Of a DNA stretch of 19,133 bases, positions 1 through 8,025 are shown piece after piece. This DNA is from Bryobacterales bacterium (GTDB taxonomy: Bacteria; Acidobacteriota; Terriglobia; Bryobacterales; Bryobacteraceae). Numbering within the stretch: position 1 is the first letter of the stretch; each line of letters opens with the position of its first letter. The notes beneath the pieces are model-generated. The model searched no databases and was not told the DNA's origin. It saw only the letters and a program-made list of their open reading frames with translations. The position numbers were made by a program, and so were the translations under genes. The stretch covers positions 1 to 19,133 of the forward strand of contig JAEUQE010000183.1 of NCBI GenBank assembly GCA_016789785.1, written 5' to 3'.

Positions 1-1269
1 AACAAGGGCGATGTCCAGCGCGCCGCCGGGTTCGTCGCCAACCAGCTCAAAGCCGCTGGCATGGAAAATGTCGAGATCATTGCCACGGACAAGCACCCTT
101 TGATCTATGCCGACTGGCTCCACGCGCCCGGCAAACCGACCGTTCTTTGCTACGGACACTACGACGTCCAACCGCCCGATCCGCTGGAACTCTGGCATAC
201 GCCTCCCTTTGAGCCCACCATCCGCGACGGCAATCTCTATGCGCGCGGATCCGCCGACGACAAAGGCCAGATGTACATGCACGTGAAAGCCGTGGAAGCG
301 CTCTTCGCAATCCATGGCAAACTGCCGCTGAACCTGAAGTTCCTCATCGAAGGCGAAGAAGAAGTCGGTGGCGCTTCGATCTCGAAATATGTCCCTCTTC
401 ACAAGGACAAGTTGAAGGCGGACGTCGCTCTCGTCAGCGATACGGCCTTGTACGCCGAAGGCATCCCCACGCTCTGCATCGGACTGCGTGGCCTCGTCTA
501 CACCGAAGTGGAATGCACCGGGCCAGGCCGCGACCTGCATTCGGGCCTGTATGGCGGCGCTGCGCCCAACGCAGTGTTCGCGCTGATCGAACTGCTGTCG
601 AAAGCGAAAGACGCGAACGGCGTAATTCAGATTCCAGGCATCTACGACGATGTGAAGTCGCCGGCACCGGCGGAACTCGATAGTTGGAAGAGTCTGCCGT
701 TCGACGAAAAGGAGTTCCTCGAAAAGGAAGTTGGCTCCACGAAGCTCACCGGCGAGTCTGGCTACAGCGTGTTGGAGCGCGTGTGGGCAAGGCCGACCAT
801 GGAAGTGCACGGCATCGCTGGTGGCTTTACCGGCGCCGGCGCCAAAACCGTGATCCCCGCGAAGGCAACCGCGAAGGTGAGCTTCCGTCTGGTTCCCGAT
901 CAGAATCCCGAAAAGGTGATCGCCGCCATCCGTGAGTTCTTCAAAGCCAATGCACCCGCGGGCACCACGGTCGAACTCCGCGTGCTGAGTGCGGGGCCGG
1001 CTGTCGTGGTGAATCCCGATCACCCCGCCATCGCCATTGCAGGCAAGGCGTTCAGTGAGATGTTGGGACGCCCCACAGTCTTCACTCGATCCGGCGGCTC
1101 CATTCCGATCGTCGGAGAGTTCGCGCATCATCTGGGCATTCCCACCGTACTCATGGGCTTCGGCCTGCCGGACGACGGCTTGCATTCGCCGAACGAGAAG
1201 TACAAGCTGGATAACTACTACAAGGGCATCATGACTGTTGCCCATTTCTTTGAGCAATACGGAGCATAG
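1..1269 (+). CDS. M20 family metallo-dipeptidase (5' partial)
   Basis: This cytoplasmic di-zinc peptidase should hydrolyse dipeptides or short peptides, as the carnosinase/PepV/DapE-like branch of M20 does. The reading frame is open from base 1, so the true start lies upstream; the ATG at 61 is internal. Visible zinc and catalytic motifs appear in the family's order: GHYDVQPP (His and the catalytic Asp region), RGSADDKGQ (bridging Asp), EGEEEVGG (catalytic Glu followed by a ligand Glu), LVSDTA (Asp) and a C-terminal GLHSPNEKY (His). The dimerisation (lid) domain lies between, beginning near the DLHSG motif. With 422 visible residues and usual lengths near 450-460, only a few dozen N-terminal residues are missing. 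It heads a same-strand series and ends 38 bp before murJ. The family call is firm; the substrate is not known. Confidence 0.93.
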   Translation, partial: NKGDVQRAAGFVANQLKAAGMENVEIIATDKHPLIYADWLHAPGKPTVLCYGHYDVQPPDPLELWHTPPFEPTIRDGNLYARGSADDKGQMYMHVKAVEALFAIHGKLPLNLKFLIEGEEEVGGASISKYVPLHKDKLKADVALVSDTALYAEGIPTLCIGLRGLVYTEVECTGPGRDLHSGLYGGAAPNAVFALIELLSKAKDANGVIQIPGIYDDVKSPAPAELDSWKSLPFDEKEFLEKEVGSTKLTGESGYSVLERVWARPTMEVHGIAGGFTGAGAKTVIPAKATAKVSFRLVPDQNPEKVIAAIREFFKANAPAGTTVELRVLSAGPAVVVNPDHPAIAIAGKAFSEMLGRPTVFTRSGGSIPIVGEFAHHLGIPTVLMGFGLPDDGLHSPNEKYKLDNYYKGIMTVAHFFEQYGA

Positions 1270-1307
1270 AGATTAGCGCCACGACCCCCATTCCGGCGGA
1301 GCCAGCG

Positions 1308-2942
1308 GTGTCGCCCTCTGAAAGTGTGGTGCGATCCGCGGGCGTAGCGTCGATCGCGATCCTCTCCAGCAGGATCACGGGGCTCGTGCGCGAAATCGTG
1401 ATGGCCCGGATGTTCGGCGCCGGCATGGCGTACGACGCGTTTCTGCTGGGCTTCCGCATCCCCAATCTCACGCGCGACCTCTTCGCCGAAGGCGCCCTCA
1501 CCTCCGCGTTCGTTCCCGTCTTCACGCAGTATCTCTCCACGCGCGGACCGCAGGCGGCGGCCATGCTCTCCAACCTCGTCGCCACCGCGTTGATCCTCAT
1601 CGTCGGCGGCGGATGTTTCCTCGGCGCCGTATTCGCGCCCGCGCTGGTCGACCTTCTTGCTCCCGGCTTCCATCAGATTCCCGGCAAGTTCGAGCTTGCC
1701 GTCACCATGACTCGCATCATGTTCCCGTTCCTGCTTCTGGTGGCACTGGCCGCGCAGGCTATGGGCATTCTGAACGCGTGCGGCCAGTTCGGTGTTCCCG
1801 CCATGTCGTCCACGATGTTCAACATCGGATCCGTGATCTTCGGCATTGTCCTGGGCACTGTGGCCGGTCCGCGTATCGGGATCTCAGCGATTGAAGGCAT
1901 GGCCTACGGGGTTGTACTTGGTGGCGCTCTGCAACTGTTGTGGCAAGTGCCGAGCCTCTACAAGCATGGCTTCCAGTTCATGCCGAAGATCGATTGGTCC
2001 GACCCCGGCCTGCGCAAGATCATCGCCATGATGGGCCCCGCGATTCTCGGCAACGCCGCCGTGCAGATCAACGTGATGGTCAACACCAACTTCGCGGCGT
2101 CGCTCTTCGATGCCGTACGCGGCGCCGATGGTCCGGTGAGCTGGCTCGGCTACTCGTTCCGCTTCATGCAGCTTCCCTTGGGCATCTTCGGCGTCGCCAT
2201 GGCATCCGCGACGCTGCCCGCGATTTCCCGTAGCGCCGAAACCGGCAACTTCGATGAGTTCCGACGCACACTGTCGCGTTCCCTTGCCACCGTCTTCCTG
2301 CTTACTGTTCCTTCCTCGGTCGGTCTGATCGTCCTCGGCGAGTCCATCATTGGCGCCATCTACCAGGGTGGCCGCTTCGAACTCTATGACACGCAGAAGA
2401 CCGCCGAAGCTCTGTCACTTTACGCCATTGGCCTTATCGGATACGCGGGGCTGAAGGTTGTGGTGCCGGCGTTCTACGCTCTCGGCGATTCGCGTACCCC
2501 CATGATCGTCAGCCTGCTCTCGGTCCTGATCAACTTCGCTACCGCCGCCATGCTGATCCATGCCTTCAGCTTCGGACACGCAGGACTCGCGTTCTCCACC
2601 TCCGTCGTCGCGATCTTCAACTTCATTACGCTCTTCACGCTCTTGCGGTCGAGATTGAGCGGCGTCTACGGGCGCGATCTCGTCGCCAGTTTCTCGAAGG
2701 TGACGGTCGCCGCGGGCATGATGGGCATTGTGGTGGCCGGTTCGAATGCGCTCATGCTGGGATGGCTCGGCGAAACGCGCACTGCGTTCCTCATGGACCT
2801 TGCGGTGTCCATTCCACTGGGTCTCGCCGTCTTTTACGTGGTCTCGCGCATGTTGGGTGTGCCCGAACTTGAGCCCGCCATGCGAGCACTTTCCGGGCCC
2901 GTGATGCGGAGGCTCCGGGGCCGGCGCAAAGAAATCCGGTAA
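1308..2942 (+). CDS. murJ: Lipid II flippase MurJ (MviN)
   Basis: MurJ flips the lipid-linked peptidoglycan precursor lipid II from the inner to the outer face of the cytoplasmic membrane. The 544-residue protein has the N-terminal MurJ signature: SRITGLVREIVMARMFGAG, then DAFLLGFRIPN, then DLFAEGALTSAFVPVF. This gives the conserved Arg residues of the first helices and the family's FAEGA motif. About 14 hydrophobic segments follow, and the tail is short and basic (RRLRGRRKEIR). Length is slightly above the usual 510-530. The start is GTG at 1308 with GGCGGAG about 6 bases upstream; no better start exists between the previous stop and this codon. The stop lies 10 bases before the next gene, so co-transcription is likely. 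Confidence 0.95.
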   Translation: MSPSESVVRSAGVASIAILSSRITGLVREIVMARMFGAGMAYDAFLLGFRIPNLTRDLFAEGALTSAFVPVFTQYLSTRGPQAAAMLSNLVATALILIVGGGCFLGAVFAPALVDLLAPGFHQIPGKFELAVTMTRIMFPFLLLVALAAQAMGILNACGQFGVPAMSSTMFNIGSVIFGIVLGTVAGPRIGISAIEGMAYGVVLGGALQLLWQVPSLYKHGFQFMPKIDWSDPGLRKIIAMMGPAILGNAAVQINVMVNTNFAASLFDAVRGADGPVSWLGYSFRFMQLPLGIFGVAMASATLPAISRSAETGNFDEFRRTLSRSLATVFLLTVPSSVGLIVLGESIIGAIYQGGRFELYDTQKTAEALSLYAIGLIGYAGLKVVVPAFYALGDSRTPMIVSLLSVLINFATAAMLIHAFSFGHAGLAFSTSVVAIFNFITLFTLLRSRLSGVYGRDLVASFSKVTVAAGMMGIVVAGSNALMLGWLGETRTAFLMDLAVSIPLGLAVFYVVSRMLGVPELEPAMRALSGPVMRRLRGRRKEIR

Positions 2943-2952
2943 ACTTGCTTCG

Positions 2953-3684
2953 ATGAGCCCCGACCTTCAAAACATCCTCACACTCCAATCTCTCGACTTG
3001 AAAACCACGGAGTTGGAGAAGGAGATCGCTGCTCTGCCGAAGTATGTTGCACAAATCGAGAAGCAGCTCGACGCGCACAAAAAGCAACTCGATCTCGACA
3101 AGGCCGCGCTCGCCGCGAATCAGAAGGAGCGCAAAAAGATCGAGGACGATATCAAGGTCCAGGATCAGAAGGCGTCGAAACTCAAGGACCAGATGCTGTC
3201 GGCGAAGACCAACGACCAGTACCGCGCCTTCCAACATGAGATCGAGTATTGCGCCAAAGAGATCCGCAGGTACGAAGACCGCATCCTTGATCTGATGGGC
3301 GAATCGGAACCTCTGGAAGCCGCCGTCAAGAAAGCCGAAGTGGAACTCGCGGCGGAAGGCAAAAAGGTCGAAGCCGAAAAGAAAGCCGCGCGCGAACGTT
3401 CCGCCGCGGATCAGAAACTCGTCGCCGAAATCAAAGCCCAACGCGCCGGGATCGTCGCAGCCGCCGGCGCCGAATATGTCACCAACTACGAAAGAATTCG
3501 TAAGAAGAACACCATCGCTATCTCCGAAGCCGCCGACGGACGCTGCACCGCCTGCCAGATGATCCTGCGGCCGCAACTCATGCAGGATCTCCGCAAAGGC
3601 TCGGACACGATCATCTACTGCGAGTACTGCAAACGAATCCTCTACTACAATCCGCCGCAGAGTTTCGAGAACGACGTGGCATAG
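2953..3684 (+). CDS. Coiled-coil protein with C4-type zinc ribbon (DUF164 / zf-RING_7 family)
   Basis: A 243-residue soluble protein. Residues about 5-165 are a charged, Lys/Glu/Ala-rich long coiled-coil hairpin; the C-terminal part carries a zinc ribbon with C198-x2-C201 and C223-x2-C226 (CTAC and CEYC). This matches the COG1579 family, suggested to bind nucleic acid and including chlamydial CdsZ; exact function is unsettled. The conserved TNDQYRAFQHEIEY patch in the coiled coil (residues 86-99) is typical of the family. The ATG at 2953 is 10 bases after murJ, with no obvious Shine-Dalgarno sequence. A TAAACT box ends 7 bases upstream, so a leaderless transcript is possible. The gene ends 9 bases before the permease gene. 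Confidence 0.9.
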   Translation: MSPDLQNILTLQSLDLKTTELEKEIAALPKYVAQIEKQLDAHKKQLDLDKAALAANQKERKKIEDDIKVQDQKASKLKDQMLSAKTNDQYRAFQHEIEYCAKEIRRYEDRILDLMGESEPLEAAVKKAEVELAAEGKKVEAEKKAARERSAADQKLVAEIKAQRAGIVAAAGAEYVTNYERIRKKNTIAISEAADGRCTACQMILRPQLMQDLRKGSDTIIYCEYCKRILYYNPPQSFENDVA

Positions 3685-3693
3685 CGCGGGATC

Positions 3694-4734
3694 ATGCTGG
3701 GCATTGAGCCGAGAGCGATTCGCATCACATGGTCGGTGCTTCTCACCGTGGGCGCCGTCGCATTCCTCTATCAGGCGCGCCGCTCCGTTCTGATCTTTCT
3801 TCTGGCCATCTTCTTTGCCTATCTGCTATCCCCGGTTGTGGCGTTCGTCAATCGATTCACTTCCGGCCGGATCTCGCGCACGGTGTCGTTGACCATCGTC
3901 TACGTACTGCTCATCGCGGTGCTTGTCACCGTCGCGACATCCATCGGCATGCGCGCCTCCCGCGAAGCAGCGGCCTTCATCAACCAGATGCCCGATCTCG
4001 CCAAGAGCGCTCACTCCATCTCGACCGCGCCACTGCCGCCGCTGCTGGAACCACTCCGGGGCAAGCTGTTCGACCTCATTCAGGAGCAGTTGGAGACGGG
4101 CCTTGAACGCGCTCTCCCCATGCTTCGCGCCGCCATCGGGCAACTCGTGACCGCGCTCTCCAGCATTGGATTCGCAATCCTCGTCCCCATCCTCAGCTTC
4201 TTCTTCCTGAAAGACGCCGCGGAGTTGCGCGACTCCGTACTGGGCCTCTTCGCAAGCACCCAACAGCGCGAATTCTTCGAAGGCCTCATGAACGATGTGC
4301 ATGCGATGCTTGCCGAGTATATCCGCGCGCTGTTCCTGCTCAGCGTCGCGGTCTTCATTGCTTTTGAACTGTTCTTTCAGATCATGGGCGTCCCCTACGC
4401 CTCGCTGCTTGCCACCATTGCCGCCGTGCTCGAAATCATCCCCGTCATCGGGCCGCTCACCGCCGCGGTCACCGCATGCGTGGTTGCGCTGATCAGCGGC
4501 TATGCCGGCATCGGCTGGATGGTCTTGTTCTTTGTGATCTACCGGCTGTTTCAGGATTACGTGATGCAGCCCTTCCTTCTGAGTTCCGGCGTTGCGCTCC
4601 ATCCGTTGCTCATCGTCTTCGGCGCGCTTGCGGGTGAGCAGATCGCCGGTATCGCCGGCATGGTGTTCTCCGTGCCCGTTCTTGCGGCCCTGCGTTTGAT
4701 CTGGGTGCGCGCTTCCCGGAAGGTCCAGGCGTGA
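3694..4734 (+). CDS. AI-2E family transporter (PerM/YdiK-like permease)
   Basis: A polytopic inner-membrane protein of 346 residues, the usual size for the AI-2E/UPF0118 family, which contains exporters and ion-coupled transporters of varied and often unknown substrates. Two N-terminal hydrophobic helices (about residues 10-50, with FFAYLLSPVV) are followed by a third helix near 65-85, a soluble amphipathic stretch (90-145), and then several helices. The family signature is in the second half: a Pro-Val-Ile-Gly-Pro segment near 250 and a C-terminal QPFLLSSGVALHPLLIVFG block. The start ATG at 3694 has GCGCGGG about 3-9 bases upstream. The stop TGA overlaps the next gene's GTG start by 4 bases (GTGA), indicating translational coupling with the HupE-like gene. 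The transported compound cannot be told from sequence. Confidence 0.88.
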   Translation: MLGIEPRAIRITWSVLLTVGAVAFLYQARRSVLIFLLAIFFAYLLSPVVAFVNRFTSGRISRTVSLTIVYVLLIAVLVTVATSIGMRASREAAAFINQMPDLAKSAHSISTAPLPPLLEPLRGKLFDLIQEQLETGLERALPMLRAAIGQLVTALSSIGFAILVPILSFFFLKDAAELRDSVLGLFASTQQREFFEGLMNDVHAMLAEYIRALFLLSVAVFIAFELFFQIMGVPYASLLATIAAVLEIIPVIGPLTAAVTACVVALISGYAGIGWMVLFFVIYRLFQDYVMQPFLLSSGVALHPLLIVFGALAGEQIAGIAGMVFSVPVLAALRLIWVRASRKVQA

Positions 4735-5690
4735 ACCTGCTCATCTGCCTGCTTGCCGTGCCTCTCTACGCTCATGTGGTGAGCATGAGCACTGCCGACC
4801 TCGAAGTGAAGGGCTCGCAGGCAACCTACACCTTGCGCATGCCCCTGTACGAGTTGCAGCATGTCGCAGGTCCCGAGAAGACGCTGTTCGATCATCTCCG
4901 CTTCGTGAGTGGCGGTGTGCAGGGAACTCTGATCTCCAAGCAGTGCCGCGAAGACAAAGAGGACGGCGCTTTTCTCTGCAAGGCCGAGTATCAATGGAAA
5001 GAGCCCGTGGATGCGATGGAGATTGTGTGCACGTTCCACTCGGTCACCGTCCCCAATCACGTGCATCTCATCCGCGCGGTGAAGGACGGCAAGTCCGATC
5101 AGGCTGTCTTCGACTTCTCCAATCAGAAAGCGCAGATCCGCTTCCGCCCGCCCACGCGATTCGAGCAATGGATCACCGCCGCCGGCTCCGGCATCGCGCG
5201 GGCATTTTCCAGCGCGGCCGCCGTGTTGTTTCTCGCCTGTCTCGCGCTTGCCGCGCGCAATCGCAACGAACTCGTCTGGATCACCATCGCGTTCTTCATC
5301 GGCGAAGCGATCTCCGCTGTCGTTGTCCCGCTCACACCCTGGAACCCGGCTCCGCGCTTCGTGGATGCGGCACTCGCGCTCACCATCGCCTATCTTGCCG
5401 TGGAGATTCTCAGTCTCCCGGCGGCCGGCCAGCGATGGATCGTGTGCGGAGTGCTTGGTGCGTTTCATGGCCTCTCCTACGCGATCTATCTCACCGCCAC
5501 CGGCTACGATGCACTGCCGGTACTCACCGGAGTCGCGATCTCCAATCTCGCCGCCGTCGCGTTCTTTGCATTTCTCTTCAGCCGCATCGCGCGCGGACTC
5601 GCCGAGATCGCACCCATCGCCAGCAAGGTCGCGGCGAGCCTTCTGTTGCTCACCGGCCTCTTTTGGTTCTATCAGCGTCTTCGTGGATAG
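4731..5690 (+). CDS. HupE/UreJ-like membrane protein with degenerate metal motif
   Basis: A 319-residue protein: a signal peptide at residues 1-14 or so, an extracytoplasmic beta-rich domain (to about residue 140), then six or so hydrophobic helices. The membrane half resembles the HupE_UreJ_2 family, whose better-known relatives HupE and UreJ are nickel permeases: residues GAFHGLSYA correspond to the family's IHGFGFA helix, and the protein ends GLFWFYQRL like the family's WFVERL. In the first membrane helix, the family's G-I-E-H-x6-D-H pattern appears here as GIARAFSSAAAVLFL, so the histidine and Asp-His pair are missing; nickel transport is therefore doubtful. The start is GTG at 4731, overlapping the permease stop. 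It sits directly upstream of the nickel enzyme LarA, which is suggestive but not proof of a metal role. Confidence 0.8.
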   Translation: MNLLICLLAVPLYAHVVSMSTADLEVKGSQATYTLRMPLYELQHVAGPEKTLFDHLRFVSGGVQGTLISKQCREDKEDGAFLCKAEYQWKEPVDAMEIVCTFHSVTVPNHVHLIRAVKDGKSDQAVFDFSNQKAQIRFRPPTRFEQWITAAGSGIARAFSSAAAVLFLACLALAARNRNELVWITIAFFIGEAISAVVVPLTPWNPAPRFVDAALALTIAYLAVEILSLPAAGQRWIVCGVLGAFHGLSYAIYLTATGYDALPVLTGVAISNLAAVAFFAFLFSRIARGLAEIAPIASKVAASLLLLTGLFWFYQRLRG

Positions 5691-5726
5691 CCCGTTGCGG
5701 CGCGTGCGAGAATTGCCTTGTTGAGC

Positions 5727-6986
5727 ATGTTCTCATTGCCCTTCGGCGAAACCACTCTCGACGTCTCCGTGGATGCGCAATTGATCCGTCATCGCGATGT
5801 CGCGCCCGAACCAGACGAAGCCGCCGCCATCCGCGACGCGATCCGCAACCCCATCGGCTGCGCGCCACTCACGGACATCGTGAAGCCGGGCGAACGCGTC
5901 GCGCTGATCGTAAACGACATCACTCGCCTCACCCGCAGCGAACTGATGCTGCCGCCACTGGTCGAGTGTCTGAACACCGCCGGCATTCCCGATCACGACA
6001 TCCTCATCGTCTTCGCGCTCGGCATTCATCGCCCGCAGACTCCGGAAGAACGCCGCCGCATCCTCGGCGACGGCCTGTACCAGCGCCTGCGCGCGGTGGA
6101 TCACGATGCATTCGATGAATCAAACCTCGTCAACATCGGCACCACTTCGTTCGGCAATGTGGTCGAGATCAACCGCCATGTTCTCGATGCCGATCGCATC
6201 GTGCTCACCGGAGAAATCATCTATCACTTGATCGCCGGCTACAGCGGTGGACGCAAGAGTCTGGTGCCGGGCGTCGCCGGAGCGCGCACCACCACGTTCA
6301 ACCACAACATGATCTTCGATCCGCGCTGCCGTAGCGGCGTGCTGGAAGGCAATCCCTCGCACGAAGATCTGATGGAAGCCTGCCGCATGGTAGAGCCTGA
6401 TTTCCTGCTCAACGTGGTCCTAAGCCCCGAAGGCCGGCTGGTGAAAGCAGTGGCGGGTCACTGGGAGCATGCGCATCGCGAGGGCTGCAAGGCGGTGGAT
6501 GCGATGCTGCGCGCGGATCTTGATGAACCGTTCGATCTCATCATCGCTTCGGCCGGCGGCTATCCACTCGACATTGACTTGCGTCAGGCGCACAAAGGTC
6601 TGGAGAACGCCGTCCAGGCCCTGAAACATGGCGGGTCGATTTTGTTTTATGCCGAATGCCCCAGCGGATCCGGCCATCCCTCCTTCGACGAGTACATCGC
6701 GAAGTACGCCAATGATCGGGAGATGGAAGCGGCCCTTCGCCGCAAGTTTGAAGTCGGCGGCCACAAAGCGTGGTGGATCGCGAGACTTGGGCGCATGTTC
6801 GACGTGCATCTGGTCTCCACATTGCCCGAAGACTTCGTCCGCCGCTGTCATTTCCATCCCGTCCCTCCGGGCTCGCATCAACGGCGCGCAACGGAACTGG
6901 CCGCAAGGTCGCGCCGCATCGGCGTGCTTCCCTACTCTGGATTCACCCTGCCCTTCGTCGAAAGAAAGGAAATGGTCACGTCATGA
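5727..6986 (+). CDS. larA: LarA-type nickel-pincer racemase/epimerase
   Basis: Homologue of nickel-dependent lactate racemase LarA, which interconverts D- and L-2-hydroxy acids using a nickel-pincer nucleotide tethered to a lysine. The 419-residue protein keeps every key residue seen in the Lactiplantibacillus enzyme, numbered here from the ATG: H101 (GIHRPQT), H167 (YHLIAGYSGGRK), tether K177, H193 (TTFNHNM), and the late Q287/K290 pair (RQAHKGLEN). It should thus be active once the cofactor is supplied. LarB, LarC and LarE, which make the cofactor, are not in the window. The start is uncertain: ATG 5727 gives the usual N-terminus, but in-frame TTG codons at 5718 and 5721 are better spaced from GCGAG at 5706-5710. 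The stop overlaps the next ATG (ATGA). Because its partner is an oxidoreductase, the substrate may be another hydroxy or sugar acid rather than lactate. Confidence 0.88.
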   Translation: MFSLPFGETTLDVSVDAQLIRHRDVAPEPDEAAAIRDAIRNPIGCAPLTDIVKPGERVALIVNDITRLTRSELMLPPLVECLNTAGIPDHDILIVFALGIHRPQTPEERRRILGDGLYQRLRAVDHDAFDESNLVNIGTTSFGNVVEINRHVLDADRIVLTGEIIYHLIAGYSGGRKSLVPGVAGARTTTFNHNMIFDPRCRSGVLEGNPSHEDLMEACRMVEPDFLLNVVLSPEGRLVKAVAGHWEHAHREGCKAVDAMLRADLDEPFDLIIASAGGYPLDIDLRQAHKGLENAVQALKHGGSILFYAECPSGSGHPSFDEYIAKYANDREMEAALRRKFEVGGHKAWWIARLGRMFDVHLVSTLPEDFVRRCHFHPVPPGSHQRRATELAARSRRIGVLPYSGFTLPFVERKEMVTS

Positions 6987-8023
6987 ACCGCCGCTTGTTC
7001 CTTGGCGCAACGCTTCTTGGCGCAGCCGCAGGCGCCCCGCTCGCACCCGCGCAACAGAAGATTCGAGCCGCGCTCTACGGCACACGCCACAGCCATGCGC
7101 GCGGAAAGCTAAAAGCGATGCTCGATTCGCCCCACTACGAACTGGCTGGTATCTGTGAGCCCGACTCCTCCGCACTGGCGAAATCCGCGGATCTCGCGAC
7201 ACACCGCAAGCTCACCGAAGAGCAGATGTTGAACGATCCGGGCATCCAACTCATCGTCGTCGAGACGCCCGTCTGGGAGTCGATGAGTTACGCGCGAAAG
7301 GTGATCGCCGCCGGCAAGCATCTGCATCTTGAAAAGCCGCCGACCCATGAGTGGAAGCCCTTTCAGGACCTGATCGCGGAAGCGCGCCGCAAGCAGTTGC
7401 TCGTGCAACTCGGCTATATCTGGCGCTTCCACGAAGGAATCGGACGCGCCATCGGCCTCGCGAAGAGCGGCACGCTCGGAAACGTTTACCTGATGCGCGG
7501 CACCATCCACACGAACCTCGGCGAGGATAGCCGCCCGCCGCTCGCACGCTACAAAGGCGGCATGATGTTCGAACTCGGCTGCCACCTGCTCGATCGCACC
7601 GTCGACCTCTTCGGACGCCCGAAAGCCGTCAAGAGCTGGCTGCAGAAAGGCGCCACTAGCAAAGACGAACTCGCCGACAACACGCTCGCTGTCCTCGAGT
7701 ACGACTCCGCCCTCGCCGTGATCACCACGTCCGCCCGCATGTCCGGCAGTTCTGAGCACCGATCCTTCGAAGTGATCGGCGATGATGGCTCCGTGCTCAT
7801 CCAGCCCGTGGAGCCCGGAACAAAAATGCGCGTGAATGTTCGGACCGCGCGCGGCCCATACAAAGCAGGATGGCAGGAGATCGATCTTCCGCCGCAGCCG
7901 CGCTATACCGGCGACTTTCGGGATCTCGCGCGGGCCATTCAAACCGGCACGCCGCTCAAGTACTCGTACGATTTCGAACTTCTGCTCCAGGAGACCATTC
8001 TGCGAGCCTCTCAGGAACTGTAG
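6983..8023 (+). CDS. Gfo/Idh/MocA family oxidoreductase with Tat-type signal
   Basis: Predicted NAD(P)-dependent dehydrogenase of 346 residues. The N-terminus MNRRLFLGATLLGAAAG has a twin arginine, a hydrophobic stretch and an Ala-rich cleavage region (APAQ), so export of the folded, cofactor-loaded enzyme by Tat is likely. The Rossmann domain follows (about 27-145), with an unusual dinucleotide loop GTRHSHARG instead of GxGxxG. The typical family motif HLHLEKPPTHEW (Glu-Lys-Pro) is near 112-123. The C-terminal alpha/beta substrate domain includes GGMMFELGCHLLDRTVDLFG. The start is chosen by the 4-base ATGA overlap with larA; a longer in-frame start at 6770 would bury the Tat signal and run through larA. 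The tight coupling suggests both act on the same carbohydrate or hydroxy acid, although LarA is expected in the cytoplasm. Confidence 0.87.
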   Translation: MNRRLFLGATLLGAAAGAPLAPAQQKIRAALYGTRHSHARGKLKAMLDSPHYELAGICEPDSSALAKSADLATHRKLTEEQMLNDPGIQLIVVETPVWESMSYARKVIAAGKHLHLEKPPTHEWKPFQDLIAEARRKQLLVQLGYIWRFHEGIGRAIGLAKSGTLGNVYLMRGTIHTNLGEDSRPPLARYKGGMMFELGCHLLDRTVDLFGRPKAVKSWLQKGATSKDELADNTLAVLEYDSALAVITTSARMSGSSEHRSFEVIGDDGSVLIQPVEPGTKMRVNVRTARGPYKAGWQEIDLPPQPRYTGDFRDLARAIQTGTPLKYSYDFELLLQETILRASQEL

Positions 8024-8025
8024 GC

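Noticed and set aside
2791..3576. Minus-strand open frame of 261 codons over murJ and the zinc-ribbon gene
   Set aside because: Antisense of a coiled coil, giving repetitive Phe/Leu/Gly-rich sequence with no family resemblance.
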